DNA of 64,000 nt. It comes from Nectonema munidae (lineage: Eukaryota; Nematomorpha; Nectonematoida; Nectonematidae). The stretch covers positions 72,001 through 136,000 of the forward strand of contig JAUIRK010000860.1 in assembly GCA_030549495.1 (NCBI GenBank), given 5' to 3'. Position 1 is the first letter of the stretch, and each line of letters opens with the position of its first letter. Below the pieces are notes generated by a model. It searched no databases. It was not told where the DNA came from and saw nothing but the letters and a program-made list of their open reading frames with translations. This document shows, in pieces, positions 35,100 to 45,149 of this stretch. A program made the position numbers and the translations under genes.

Positions 35100-37340
35100 A
35101 TTAAAAATATTTATAAAATTTATTAATATCTGAGAAAAATAGAGGTGAAGCAGATGACTATTTATGGTGAGCATCAAATTGTTTCTGCAACATTTGCAAT
35201 GTTTAGTTTGATTTTAAGCGATAGTAGGACGAGAAAATCTTAAATATTTGATACGAAATATTTTAGGCAAATTTACCAATTTTTTGTTTTTAGCAATAGA
35301 TTATGGGACTATCGCAGGTAAAATTCATTTAAAGTTGTTTAATGATGTAAATTGATGTTTTTTCAGGATGAATGCAAAATTTAAAAGAAAATAACAAGTC
35401 TGGAATCGTTTTAAATGAAGTTTTCCAACTTCATGAAAAATTTGGATCGACGTGAACTTTATTTAAAAGTGGAAAACTTCCTAAAATTCAATGGAAAAGG
35501 AATTTGGGCAAGAAATTTGAAAAATGAAGTTATCTAAATTTTTAAAAGAATCTTAATGACATACATGTTAAGAAGGAATTTTACAAAAGATCTAAAACTA
35601 AATTTTATAACCGCTCAAGAGGAATGCTGTTTTCAATGAGATTTTGTTGTATTATTTCCTGTCAAGAAATACATAGATCAGAGGGTTTAAAAGATGTTTT
35701 TAAAGTTTTAATAGACGTATTTGTTGTCACACCGTCTAGTCAATAGGTATCATGGGTTGTATATGAGATAACGCTCGCTCGTTAAAATCTTTCATTATAA
35801 ATCTAGCATAACGAATGAAGTGTACAAAGTGACAAAACGTTGACCCAATACACAAGAAGAATCTTTTTTTCATAAGATTCTTTTTTTGTTTAGTAAGTTA
35901 TTTAATTAGTTGATTGATTAATTAATTGCTTAATTAGTTATTTGATTAGCTAAGTTAGTAAATCAGTTAATGAATTAGTTATTTATTCAGTTAGTTTAAT
36001 TAATTAGTTCATTTAAATTTTGTGAACTTTTAGCAAACATAATAAACCCAGGTCGTCTTGATGAGAGATTTCGTCCCATCGCTAGAATCTTTATTATATC
36101 AGGAGAAAAAAAATTCTATCGATTCGGCTTAAATATAAGTCTTGTGCCAATGATAAATTTAAGTTGGCGGATCTAGTACAAAGAAAAACAGAACTAAATA
36201 GCAGAACGCAGAATTCCTTATTGCTCGGGGGCTATTGTATATGGGTATTCACATAAGGTAACTTTTCTATTTTTTAGCCTATACCCCCAGGAACGATTCA
36301 GTCTGGGTTTGCGTGAGCTTCCAAGCTTCGCATAATTATGGGCAATACTTGTGTGTTCTTAGTTTTTCAATAAACTTTTTATTCAATTACTCTAACCTTT
36401 TCTGGAACCAAGAAAATGAGGTCCGATTATGAGGAATAGTGAAAGGGTAGCCATTATGTATAGATTGACAAAAATACCGCCATGATAGAATAGAGAAAAC
36501 TCGATTTGATAAATTGGATGAAAACTGTTCAAAAATGGTAAAAATTAAACTGACCAAAGAATTAGCCAGAGGTAAGCAGTAACAATAATTTAAATCTGGA
36601 GTGCCAAACAATATTTTTAGAATGAAATTGAGCATGATCGATAAGTTTATTTTAAAACATTGAGAAAAAATGTTTGGCGTTAAGTCGCCTGTGAAAGCTA
36701 ATTTACTTTTGGGTGAATCTTTAAAGATAAAAAGTCAAGCGAGTTTCAGGCACTGAATAAAGCACTTACAGTATGTAATTTGGCCTCACCCAAAGCTTTG
36801 CTCAGGGACGCCAATGAAGCTTTTTAAGGGGGCTGCACATGAATTTTTGCTTTGAGCGCCACTAAAACTTTTGCCTTGTGGCGCCAAATAGGCTTATGAA
36901 GGTCCTGTCCTAGTTTTAACTATTTTTTAATTTGAAAAAAGAATCATGGCCTTGAACAAAGTCTTACATGGAATGACTCGTTATTTTTTAGGTTAAAAAT
37001 ACTCTGGTTCATTTTGGTAATTAAATATCTTTTCGAAAATGAATAGTACAATATTTTTAAAAAAAAGTTTTTACTAAAATATCTTATATATCAGCTCAAA
37101 AAATTGTTTGAAAAAGTTGTTCGTAAATCGAATTATTTGTAGGTCGAGGTGTTGATAAACCGAAGTTCTACTAAACTATAAAAGTAGCTTGAAAAATTGT
37201 AGTCACAAGAATGGATGCTTGGGAAGAAAAAAGTGCATATTTTACTTTATAGGTAAATTTCATTGTTATCAAAGTTTTCAAAATTATATATCCCAAATTA
37301 TAGATGTTGAAAAACAAAATCAAAATGAAGAAAAAGTAGA
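35100..37340. other. Intergenic, no supported gene
   Basis: Contains a simple TTAGTTAAT-type repeat (about 35885-36015) and a patch at 36785-36900 with GGCGCCA and GAGCGCC motifs of unknown origin. The minus ORF at 36387-36635 shows no known domain. The right edge is the 3' flank of MRPL3. Confidence 0.5.
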
Positions 37341-37342
37341 CA

Positions 37343-37348
37343 TTTATT
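37343..37348 (-). terminator. Poly(A) signal of MRPL3
   Basis: AATAAA on the minus strand, 7 nt beyond the MRPL3 stop codon. It is the canonical polyadenylation hexamer. The very short distance implies a tiny 3' UTR, so a second signal further on is possible. Confidence 0.55.
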
Positions 37349-37355
37349 TCTTGGA

Positions 37356-38468
37356 TTAATCTGTATATTCAATCGTCTTTGAATCAAAATTAAACAACTT
37401 ATCACTAATAACTTCTTCACAATATGCGTGCTCTTCATCCGGAAAATAGGTGGGAAAGTGAGGAGGATTGTCTATGGAAGGTCGTCGATGGTAGTATATG
37501 GTATCAAAGACTTTACACCATGAATTATTATGCCCAGGAATAGACTGCCCCTTGACAAAGAGAACCCCGTGCTTGTAGTTAATGCGAAGTATTTCCAAAC
37601 CCCTTTGAATTCGAAGATAAGAGCCCATATGACCGGGCATCTTCTTTCCTCTGTGCACGGGCCCCGGAATATGGGGGTTTCTACCACGGGAGCCAATGCA
37701 ACCAGGTCTACGATGTGATTTAGTGACGCCGTGCGTTTTGGGCATTCCTTTGAATCCAAACCTCTTCATCACTCCCTGAAAGCCATAATCTATCGACACG
37801 CCTTCGACATCCACATAAGCTCCAACCTTGAAGTGACCGCAGGTCAAAGGCGTACCCGGTTTGATCGCTGCTTCAGGCGAAATCAGAAAACGGGACAACT
37901 TGTGTTTGGGCATCAGGCCCGCTTCTGAAAACAGCCCTGCATACGTAGGAGAAACGTGTCTAGGATCGGAGGCAGTTTGTGCTCCGATTACGAGAATGCC
38001 AAATTTGTTCGCCCATTTACGCTTGCACGTCTTATAATTCTGAAATATGTCGGGCGGGATATAGCGAATAACGTGAACATCATGTATCTGTAACATAGTA
38101 ACCAAAACTCTCCTTCCATACTTATACCATTGAGGTATTACTCCAATCTTTTTACATAACAACCCTGTCCTCCTGTATTCTGGAAGCCAAGGGTAAATTT
38201 TCCATGGAGAATCCTTTAAAACAGATGACTCCTTATCTTCGTGATACTTGGAGATGATGGATTTGAGAAACGATTCATTTTCAGGAGTCAAATCTCTGTC
38301 AATTACTTTGGTGACAGGATTAATCAAGTGTGCTCGAAGTTTCTTTTTTATCCTTATGTTATTTTCCGGCATACGAGGATGTGAATATCTATAACTTCGA
38401 ATTTCTCTAGATGCAGTAAAAATAGGTTTAACACTTTGCTTCACCAGACTAAATAACTCTTTAAACAT
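37356..38468 (-). CDS. mRpL3: Mitochondrial large ribosomal subunit protein uL3m (MRPL3)
   Basis: A nuclear gene for a protein of the mitochondrial ribosome large subunit, which binds 23S-like rRNA near the peptidyl-transferase region. The frame is uninterrupted over 370 codons. The first ATG is at 38468; the codons before it are TTG. The basic N-terminus (MFKELFSLVKQSVKPIFTAS) looks like a mitochondrial targeting peptide. The L3 core shows KIGVIPQWYKYGRRVLVTML, AAIKPGTPLTCGHFKVGAYV, GFQGVMKRFGFKGMPKTHG, SHRRPGCIGS and GKKMPGHMG, the L3 signature region. The C-terminus PTYFPDEE matches animal MRPL3. No intron interrupts it. Length is close to the animal homologues (about 350). It looks intact and is the clearest working gene in the window. 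Confidence 0.95.
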   Translation of the reverse strand: MFKELFSLVKQSVKPIFTASREIRSYRYSHPRMPENNIRIKKKLRAHLINPVTKVIDRDLTPENESFLKSIISKYHEDKESSVLKDSPWKIYPWLPEYRRTGLLCKKIGVIPQWYKYGRRVLVTMLQIHDVHVIRYIPPDIFQNYKTCKRKWANKFGILVIGAQTASDPRHVSPTYAGLFSEAGLMPKHKLSRFLISPEAAIKPGTPLTCGHFKVGAYVDVEGVSIDYGFQGVMKRFGFKGMPKTHGVTKSHRRPGCIGSRGRNPHIPGPVHRGKKMPGHMGSYLRIQRGLEILRINYKHGVLFVKGQSIPGHNNSWCKVFDTIYYHRRPSIDNPPHFPTYFPDEEHAYCEEVISDKLFNFDSKTIEYTD

Positions 38469-38655
38469 TTTCAACAATGAAATAACGAATTAAAAATTCA
38501 AACTACATCTATAAGTCTAAAGAAATAAAATGAAATAAATTTCGAGAACTAAAAAACTTAGATTCTTATAAAAAATATTATTGCTGAAAATTTTTCTAAA
38601 AACGAGAAAATTTGTAGAATGCAATGTCATGATAAGATACGTGATAACTCTCTAT
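38469..38655. other. 5' flank of MRPL3
   Basis: A short AT-rich segment between the MRPL3 start and the composite hAT element. The promoter must lie here or within the element. No TATA box was convincing. Confidence 0.45.
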
Positions 38656-38897
38656 CAGCGGCGCACATCCTCAAAATTATTGGGGGCGAAATTTTGCTGT
38701 TGCAATTTTCAAAATTAGTGGTCTGGAAATACCACGGGAGACCAAATATTCAAGCAATCCTTTAAAATAGAGTGTATTTAGCGCATACCTAAAGTCCCAA
38801 ATTTATAAGACTACTTTATATTTTTTTTACAAAATTGGTGAATTTAAATACTATACTTCCAGCGAAAATATTTTAAATAAATTTGCATATCAAATAT

Positions 38898-39423
38898 GGT
38901 GTGCAGAAAAAATGCCCCCAATTAAAAAGTAGGAACCCCCAGTAAAAATGCTCCCGAAAAAATGCCCCAATTTAAAATTAGGAAAAAATGCCCCAACACA
39001 AAAAATTTCAAAAAATTATTAATTAAAATTAAAAAAAATTTTTTTTTTAAAAATTGAAATAGATTTTTTTGTAAAAAAACAAAAAGTTAACTTTTCATCT
39101 TAAAACATTTAAAATTTAATTAAAGTAAACTAAAAAACTCAGCATAGGACAATTTTTTAATACAAAAATTTTTTATAAAACAGCTAATATTTTTGGACTT
39201 TGTGTGTATCAGAACACTTTCTAAATATAATTTGTATTTTAACTGATTTTAAGAACACATTCCCACAAATCTGCAACTTTGCTATTGTTTTCAAAAACTT
39301 TATAAAGAAAAAACCCTATAGATTAAGAAATTTAGCCTTTCAAAGCGGTACCAAATAAAAATAATTATATAATTTAAAAAAATCCTGAAAATCAAAAATT
39401 AGGGGGCATTTTTACCTACAGCC
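38898..39423. mobile_element. Foldback element, AAAAATGCCCC family, copy 2
   Basis: Starts GGTGTGCAGAAAAAATGCCC and ends, inverted, GGCTGTAGGTAAAAATGCCC. ATCAAATAT and ATCGAATAT flank it (8 of 9). It sits at the same place in the hAT block as copy 1 at 11334, so the insertion predates the copying of the block. Confidence 0.75.
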
Positions 39424-39543
39424 ATCGAATATACACTAGTTTAAAAAAATCCAAAATTGTTAGGGGATGGAATAGGCTTTTCATTTGAAAAATGAAGTAG
39501 TCTACCAGGCACATTACAGGAATTGATGAAAAGATATTTGATT

Positions 39544-40136
39544 CAGGGGCGCACATCCGGGAGGCGAGGGGGGGGGGGGGGCGAAAATGACTTTCGCCCC
39601 CAATAATTTTCTATAATAAGAATCAAACTAATTTGCAATCAAACATCATGCCAAGCTGCTCTGAAATTCCTATCGAACATATTTTACAGACGATGCGTGA
39701 GAGCTATATAATAATAATCCATTGCTTCAATATGCACACAATAGGTAAGCAATGTTTATCACAGTGTAGTATTTTTGAGCAAACACATGTTGATGATCCA
39801 CTAGATTTTCTCATCTTCTGTCACAGTGATTCTATTTTTCTTTCTCTCTCCTCTGTTTTTCTCTTCCGCTTACTCTGCTAAAACTCAATCATTCATTCAA
39901 GCCCTCTTCTCTTGTTATCTCATTCAGCTCTATTCTCTCCAGTGACGTAGCTAGGCTGGGGCATGAGGGGCCGTGCCCATACTCCTATGTACCGCATGGT
40001 GCCCCCATGCATCTTATACGATATCAGTTTTTGAAAATTTCTCCAATGAAGGGATCAAGAAAGTATAGATAATGTTGTGCAAGTTTTTTACACCACTGCT
40101 TCTGTCTAATTTGCATTTAGAGTTAAATTAAAATAG
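39544..40136 (+). mobile_element. Non-autonomous hAT-type repeat D, copy 2
   Basis: CAGGGGCGCACATCCGGGAG start with a 12-14 G run. The body matches 22245-22745. It joins the inverted block A at 40137 without a clear right end. A CAGTGACGTAGCTAGG hAT-like end lies inside at 39947. Confidence 0.65.
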
Positions 40137-42048
40137 TTTTCAATCGTTACAATTTTATATCAATGAATATTGTTAGACTCGCCCTAAGAATTTTTTTCAA
40201 CAAAAGTCATTTAATCTTTATCACTACGCTTGTTACATTTTGTAACATTTGAAAACTTTAATTTTTTCAAGTCAGAATTTTTTTTCAATAGTTATTTGGG
40301 AATGAATATTTTGACTATCTATCCAGTTTAAAAGCAAGAATACTCTATTTGCTTAATAATTGAGCAGAGATATTTTTATAATGTTCGATTGTTAAATTTT
40401 ATAAGTAACACTGTAAATAATTAATTAAATCATTTTTTTAAGAAAATTTGTTGATTATTATAATAAAAATATAATATCGAAACAAAATGTTTCAGTTGTT
40501 AAAAATGTACTTGATTTATTTATGACAGCTATCAGAATTTTATTTGTAGAAAGAAATATTCAAAGAAACGCAATGATTTTCTTTTCTCGTTTACTTTGAT
40601 TTATGTTAGTTTGATCCTCGGACATTTCGCCCCATTATTTTCATAAGACAGTTCGTCCCATGGACAATTCGCCCCATTATTTTCATAAGACATTTTTTGT
40701 CTCATGGACAATTCTAAAAAATTAAGAGATAAAATGATTAATTTGAAATAATTTAATAGAGATAAAATAAAGAATATAAAATTTTTTAATAATTTTACAC
40801 ATATAATAAGCAAAGGTGGATGAAACAAATAGCCTATGAGACAATTTGTCCAGGGGGCAAATTGTCTATGGGGCGAAATGTCTGTCGACCGTTAGTTTAA
40901 ATAATTTTTTAATTATAAGGGCTAGCTACTTAAACGTTGGCTTTTGCTGCTTATAAAAACTTGAAAATATCAAATAAACTCTAATTCTTTATGCCTCCTA
41001 TTATTTTGAAATTATTCTGAGAACAGACGGTTCCATTTTAAAATAGTGAAAATTGCTTTATTAGTTTATTTTCTTTCCTTTCTCTCTTATGTTAATTATG
41101 TAGAAAATTTTTCAATTTTAAGTAAAAGGTAAGGTGCAGCGGGTGTATTTTCATTGACAAGGCACTGATGGACCGCTAGTGTCAAACTGTGAACAAATTC
41201 GAAATTCGTTCAAATTCGAAGTATCGATGAGGAATCGAATCCAGAGGCTTCCGTGCTGAGTCCATCATCTCAACCAACCTGCCATGCCATCCATAGAGTA
41301 TGCTGTAGGGGATACGTCAAATTAGTTTTCAAAAAACTTAAGTTATGCTCTAAAATTTTTTAGTTTTGGTTGAAGCTCTATAACTTTTTCTGATAGACTT
41401 TTTTTCCTTAAAAGTTATTATAAAAGGCAAATAATTGCAAAATGTTAAAAGTTATTTTACTTTTTGTAGCTTGTATCAATTTAGCTTTTAAACTATTTTT
41501 GAATGATGCTGAGTAAAATGAAATAATTCGATCTTAATTTTTTGTTTTCACAATTATAACTTCATTTTATACCCTTGCCCGTAAATCAATCACATTTTTT
41601 CATATAAACATCGCAGGGTGTCTAGTAGACTCTTTGCCTTTAGACTACATTCACTCATATAAAACTATCCAATCTTCAGTTATTTGTTTTCTCTATGAAT
41701 CAAATATCCTTTCATCAATTCCTGTAATGTGCCTGGTTACTTCATTTTTCAAATGAAAAGCCTATTCCACCCCCTAACAATTTTGGATTTTTTTAAACTA
41801 GTCTAAATTCTGCAAACTTAATTAAAATAATTTCGCTGGAAGTATAGTATTTAAATTCACCAATTTTATAAAAAAAAATATAAAGTAGTCTTATAAATTT
41901 AGGACTTTAGGTATGCGCTGAATACACTCTATTTTAAAGGATTGCTTGAATATTTGGTCTCCCGTGGTATTTCCAGACCACTAATTTTGAAAATTGCAAC
42001 AAAAAAATTTCGCCCCCCCCCCAATAATTTTGAGGATGTGCGCCCCTG
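40137..42048 (-). mobile_element. Inverted copy of hAT block A (block C)
   Basis: The reverse complement of 11085-13541 over most of its length, ending GGATGTGCGCCCCTG. It lacks the 520-bp AAAAATGCCCC foldback insert, giving the empty site, but keeps the ATTTCGCCCC foldback (40613-40890). Confidence 0.8.
40613..40890. mobile_element. Foldback element, ATTTCGCCCC family, copy 2
   Basis: Starts GATCCTCGGACATTTCGCCC and ends, inverted, GGTCGACAGACATTTCGCCC. It is flanked by an exact GTTAGTTT on both sides (40605-40612 and 40891-40898). It has fewer internal units than copy 1. Non-coding. Confidence 0.8.
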
Positions 42049-42095
42049 ATTGGGGGAGGGGGGAGGCCCCCCGGATGTGCGCCCCTGCTCTCTAT

Positions 42096-42725
42096 TGCCA
42101 AACGTTACAAAAATGCAACATAAAAATCCATTATTTTAGTCTAACGTGAGATCAAGCGGCGTTTTGTTTTTGCAAATGATAGAAAAGGGATGAAAAATTC
42201 AATAAAATTAAAGAACAAACTTTTTTTATTACACAAATACCTATTAAAGGAACAAAGCTCAGTTTATGAGTAGAAAGTTTTTGGAACAAATAATTTTGAA
42301 AAAATAATATAGGAAAAATTTAGTTTTCGAATGCTATGTTTGGCTATAAAAAGGTTATAAACAATTATTTGAAATATTTTTGAAGTCAATATAAGAAATA
42401 GACGAAACTATAAATACAAACCAATAAAACATATGTTGAAAAAAATGAATCAAACATTTTGAGTTGCAACATTAAGCACAAGCGTGTAAGATTCATGACA
42501 GTTGGAAAAAGTGTTAAAATGGGCTTCACATACGATTTTCATTGGAATTTATTTGCATTGTAGAAATATTTACTACTCATGCACTCAATCAACCGATGCT
42601 TAAATGTACATATTTCACATACTTGTAACCAGGCACATCGATAAGGGGTAGGAGTTGAGAGCCAAGAAAGGCTTTGTGCCCCCCCCCCCCCCCTCTTCGG
42701 ATTTTTTTATAGTAAATATGCAATT
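42096..42725. other. AT-rich stretch without a gene
   Basis: Nothing recognisable except a poly-C run of about 14 bases near 42680 next to a patch resembling one at 48070 (TCGATAAGGGG). Both may be ends of an unnamed element. Confidence 0.5.
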
Positions 42726-44090
42726 TTTATATATATACGAGTTGGTATGTAGGTAAGATCTCGAAGCACTTTCCGAACTGAATAGATATGCTTGTAGGGC
42801 TATTGAACTGGGATAGTAAAACAACTTTTGATGGAGAGAAACTTATTTTAAGGATATAATCTAAGGAAGGAAAAGCTAATATAAAGGCAGATTGTAAACG
42901 ACAGATTCTAAGAATATTATCGTTGTATTTAGTTCTCGTGGTAGCGTTCGGTATGAAATGACATCCATGAATGATGTCGGGTTGCGTCCTATGGTGCGAG
43001 AAGCAGCTGCTCTAAATTTATCAAAGAAAGGAAGAAGAGTCGAGCAAGAAAACAAAAAGTAGGATAGTGATTCCGCGGAAAAAGTATAGGTTGCAAGGGC
43101 AGTGACCAAATAGCCATCTAATAAGATGTCGGGACATAGTAAAGTTATGTTGAGACCAAGATTTATTAATCGAGAGCGATTTAGATGAGGGGTTTTCTGA
43201 GTTCCATTTGTTGTAGTTATAAGAGATAAACGAAGAGCTGAAGACATTAAAGTTAACTGAAAATGAAAACACGATAAGAAAATGTAGAGCTTTTTTAGCT
43301 AGATAGATAGGATAGATTTCTGTTAGGCGAAATATGAGTTGAGAATGGAAGAGGAGAGGATGGGTGGATACGAGTCATCGGGGTTTCGCAAGGGTGGAGG
43401 AGAAGAGATGAGAGGGATGGAGCAAAAAATTAAAGAAGAGTCTCGTCCGAGAAGGTGGGGAAAGAATGAAAAGGAGGCTTAGAAGACTTGTACATAAAAA
43501 GGAAGATATTAAGGTGAGTTCTTTTCAACTGAAGGTGGACGGGGATGTGATTGAGAATTTCAAGTGAACTAGTGGGAGTGGTGCGGAAGGCTCGAGTCAT
43601 GTTGAGGAGACACAACCGATGAATTTTTAGTAACATAAAGATGATGGGTGTTGAAGTGCAGAACGCCATGCGACAATACCGTATTGAATGATGGGAAGAA
43701 CGATATAACTGTATATATAGCGAGAATGGGAAAGAGAAAGGCCCCCTTAGGAGATAGGAATGTATAAGGAGAAAGTCTTAGAGGTAAATGAAGAGAAAAC
43801 TTGGGAGTAATCTTCTTCGATGAGTTGAAACAGATCTTATACTTGTTTGCCAACCTAGTCAAAGATCGAAAAAAGGAGTAATATTATTGATTTTGGTTAG
43901 TTGAGAATTGATGGCGAAGGAAAATAAAAGATCAACGGAGTAGCATTGGGCCAAGTCAGAATGAGAAACTATGAACTTTAAGATGGGATTGATAAGAATA
44001 ATCCAGAGAATATCAGAAAAACATCCTCCTTGTGGAGTGGAGAGAGATAGAAACTGATCAAGTCAAGAAAAAACACTCTTGATGAATTAT
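42726..44090 (-). mobile_element. R1-like LINE copy L4, 5'-truncated
   Basis: A minus-strand copy beginning inside the RT near 44090 and ending with the conserved 3' tail at 42745-42795. It shows STPQGGCFSDILWIILINP, the catalytic box mutated to CYSVDLLFS, FHTRAF-type thumb sequence around 43560 and KIHRLCLLNMTRAF. RNase H is decayed. At its left edge it abuts a plus-strand piggyBac fragment. Confidence 0.85.
42745..42795 (-). other. Conserved LINE 3' tail (L4 copy)
   Basis: On the minus strand: ACAAGCATA, 14 nt (TCTATTCAGTTCGG), AAAGTGCTTCGAGATCT, then TACCTAC. Spacing is identical to the other tails. The hairpin stem is weakened by mismatches. Confidence 0.82.
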
Positions 44091-44094
44091 CTTC

Positions 44095-44835
44095 GGAAAG
44101 CAAGCTCACTTCTGGTAAAAGTTGTTTTAAAGAAGCTCATACTTCTCCGGGGACTTCTTGCATCACAAGTAAAGATAGAACTAAGTGGAGTTATGAACCA
44201 AGAAAAACAACAAAAAAGACATGTAAAAACATAATCCATACGAAAAGTGATCCAACAAGATTTTTTATCATCTCAAGCTGAAAACTGTAAAGACGTTTTT
44301 GAAAAGTTATTTGGCAGGAGTAATATAAGAGAAATTTTGAATAAAACTGTACAAAAAGCCAAAGATGAAAATGATACTGACCTTTCTTTAGATGAAGTTG
44401 AAATTAGAGGATTTCTTGGGTTGTCTATTTTAAGAGGTGTTTTCAAAAGAAAAAAAATGAGCATTCACACTCATTTTGGAAGCAGAAATATGGGGGAAAA
44501 TTTTCCCAAGAAACTCTGGAAAAAAAATACAAAAAATTTGAGATATATAAGATTCGATTATGTAAACTCTAAAAGGTCGAGAAGAGAGGTTCACAAGTTT
44601 GCATTCAATTTCCAATAATTGCCAGAACAGTTTCAATCCTTCTTTGAATGTTACGGATGATGAACAATTGTTTCCTTGCAAAACAAGTGTTCGTTTATCC
44701 AATACATCCCTTCGAAGCTGGGCAAGTTTGAAATCAAGTTCTGGTTCATTTGTGATACGAATTCCTAGTATGTTTTGAATGCGTTTCCATATATAGGGAA
44801 AGAAGATAGATCCACAGGATTGTATGAACACTAGC
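44095..44835 (+). pseudogene. piggyBac-type transposase, N-terminal and middle part, broken
   Basis: The start (about 44095-44250) reads SKDRTKWSYEPRKTTKK, the piggyBac K.W...P block. The frame 44247-44618 follows, with FEKLFGRSNIREILNKT and DEVEIRGFLGLSILRGVFK, the helical region before the catalytic core. Past a stop, DDEQLFPCKT (first catalytic Asp block) and CSFIQYIPSKLGKFEIKFWF then ICDTNS (second Asp block) run to about 44835 in shifted frames. The MGGVD block and the Cys-rich end are missing. Several stops and frameshifts are present. Confidence 0.82.
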
Positions 44836-45149
44836 GATACAACTTTTTTGTATTTTAATCAAAAAAAATTTACCATGTTAAATTTAGAAGAACTTTTATA
44901 TATAAAACTTAAAAAAAAATTATTTTTGTAATATCTCAGAAAAAGTTCACCCACCAGAATTTTTATTAATTCAATTTCAAGTATGGCGTTTTAACTCATA
45001 TTGGTAAAATATATTTTTTAGAACTTTAAACATGCCATTTAAAAAAAGTTTTGATGTAATTGAAAAGAATAAGCAAAAATAAAGACAAATTTTAATACAG
45101 TTTCAATCTCGTACACACAGAGGATACGTGACTATTGAAGGGTCTTCTC

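Larger units (their letters stand above)
38656..42087 (+). mobile_element. Composite non-autonomous hAT element with exact 8-bp target duplication
   Basis: The left end CAGCGGCGCACATCC and right end GGATGTGCGCCCCTG are inverted repeats with CAG...CTG ends, as in hAT elements. CTCTCTAT flanks both sides exactly (38648-38655 and 42088-42095). Inside, in order: a block-A start (38656-39543), a repeat-D start with its own CAGGGG end (39544-40136), an inverted block A (40137-42048, with its own ...CCCCTG end) and 39 bp of a further terminus. Two foldback elements and a hAT-like CAGTGACGTAGCTAGG end (39947) are nested inside. It encodes no transposase and would need one supplied in trans. It sits about 190 bp upstream of MRPL3. 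Confidence 0.8.

Noticed and set aside
35316-35365. A GT-AG intron in an unknown gene
   Set aside because: The splice-like signals are good, but neither flanking stretch stays open or resembles a known protein.
36387-36635. An 82-codon protein gene downstream of MRPL3
   Set aside because: No recognised domain or flanking gene signals. It lies in intergenic DNA and is probably a chance frame.
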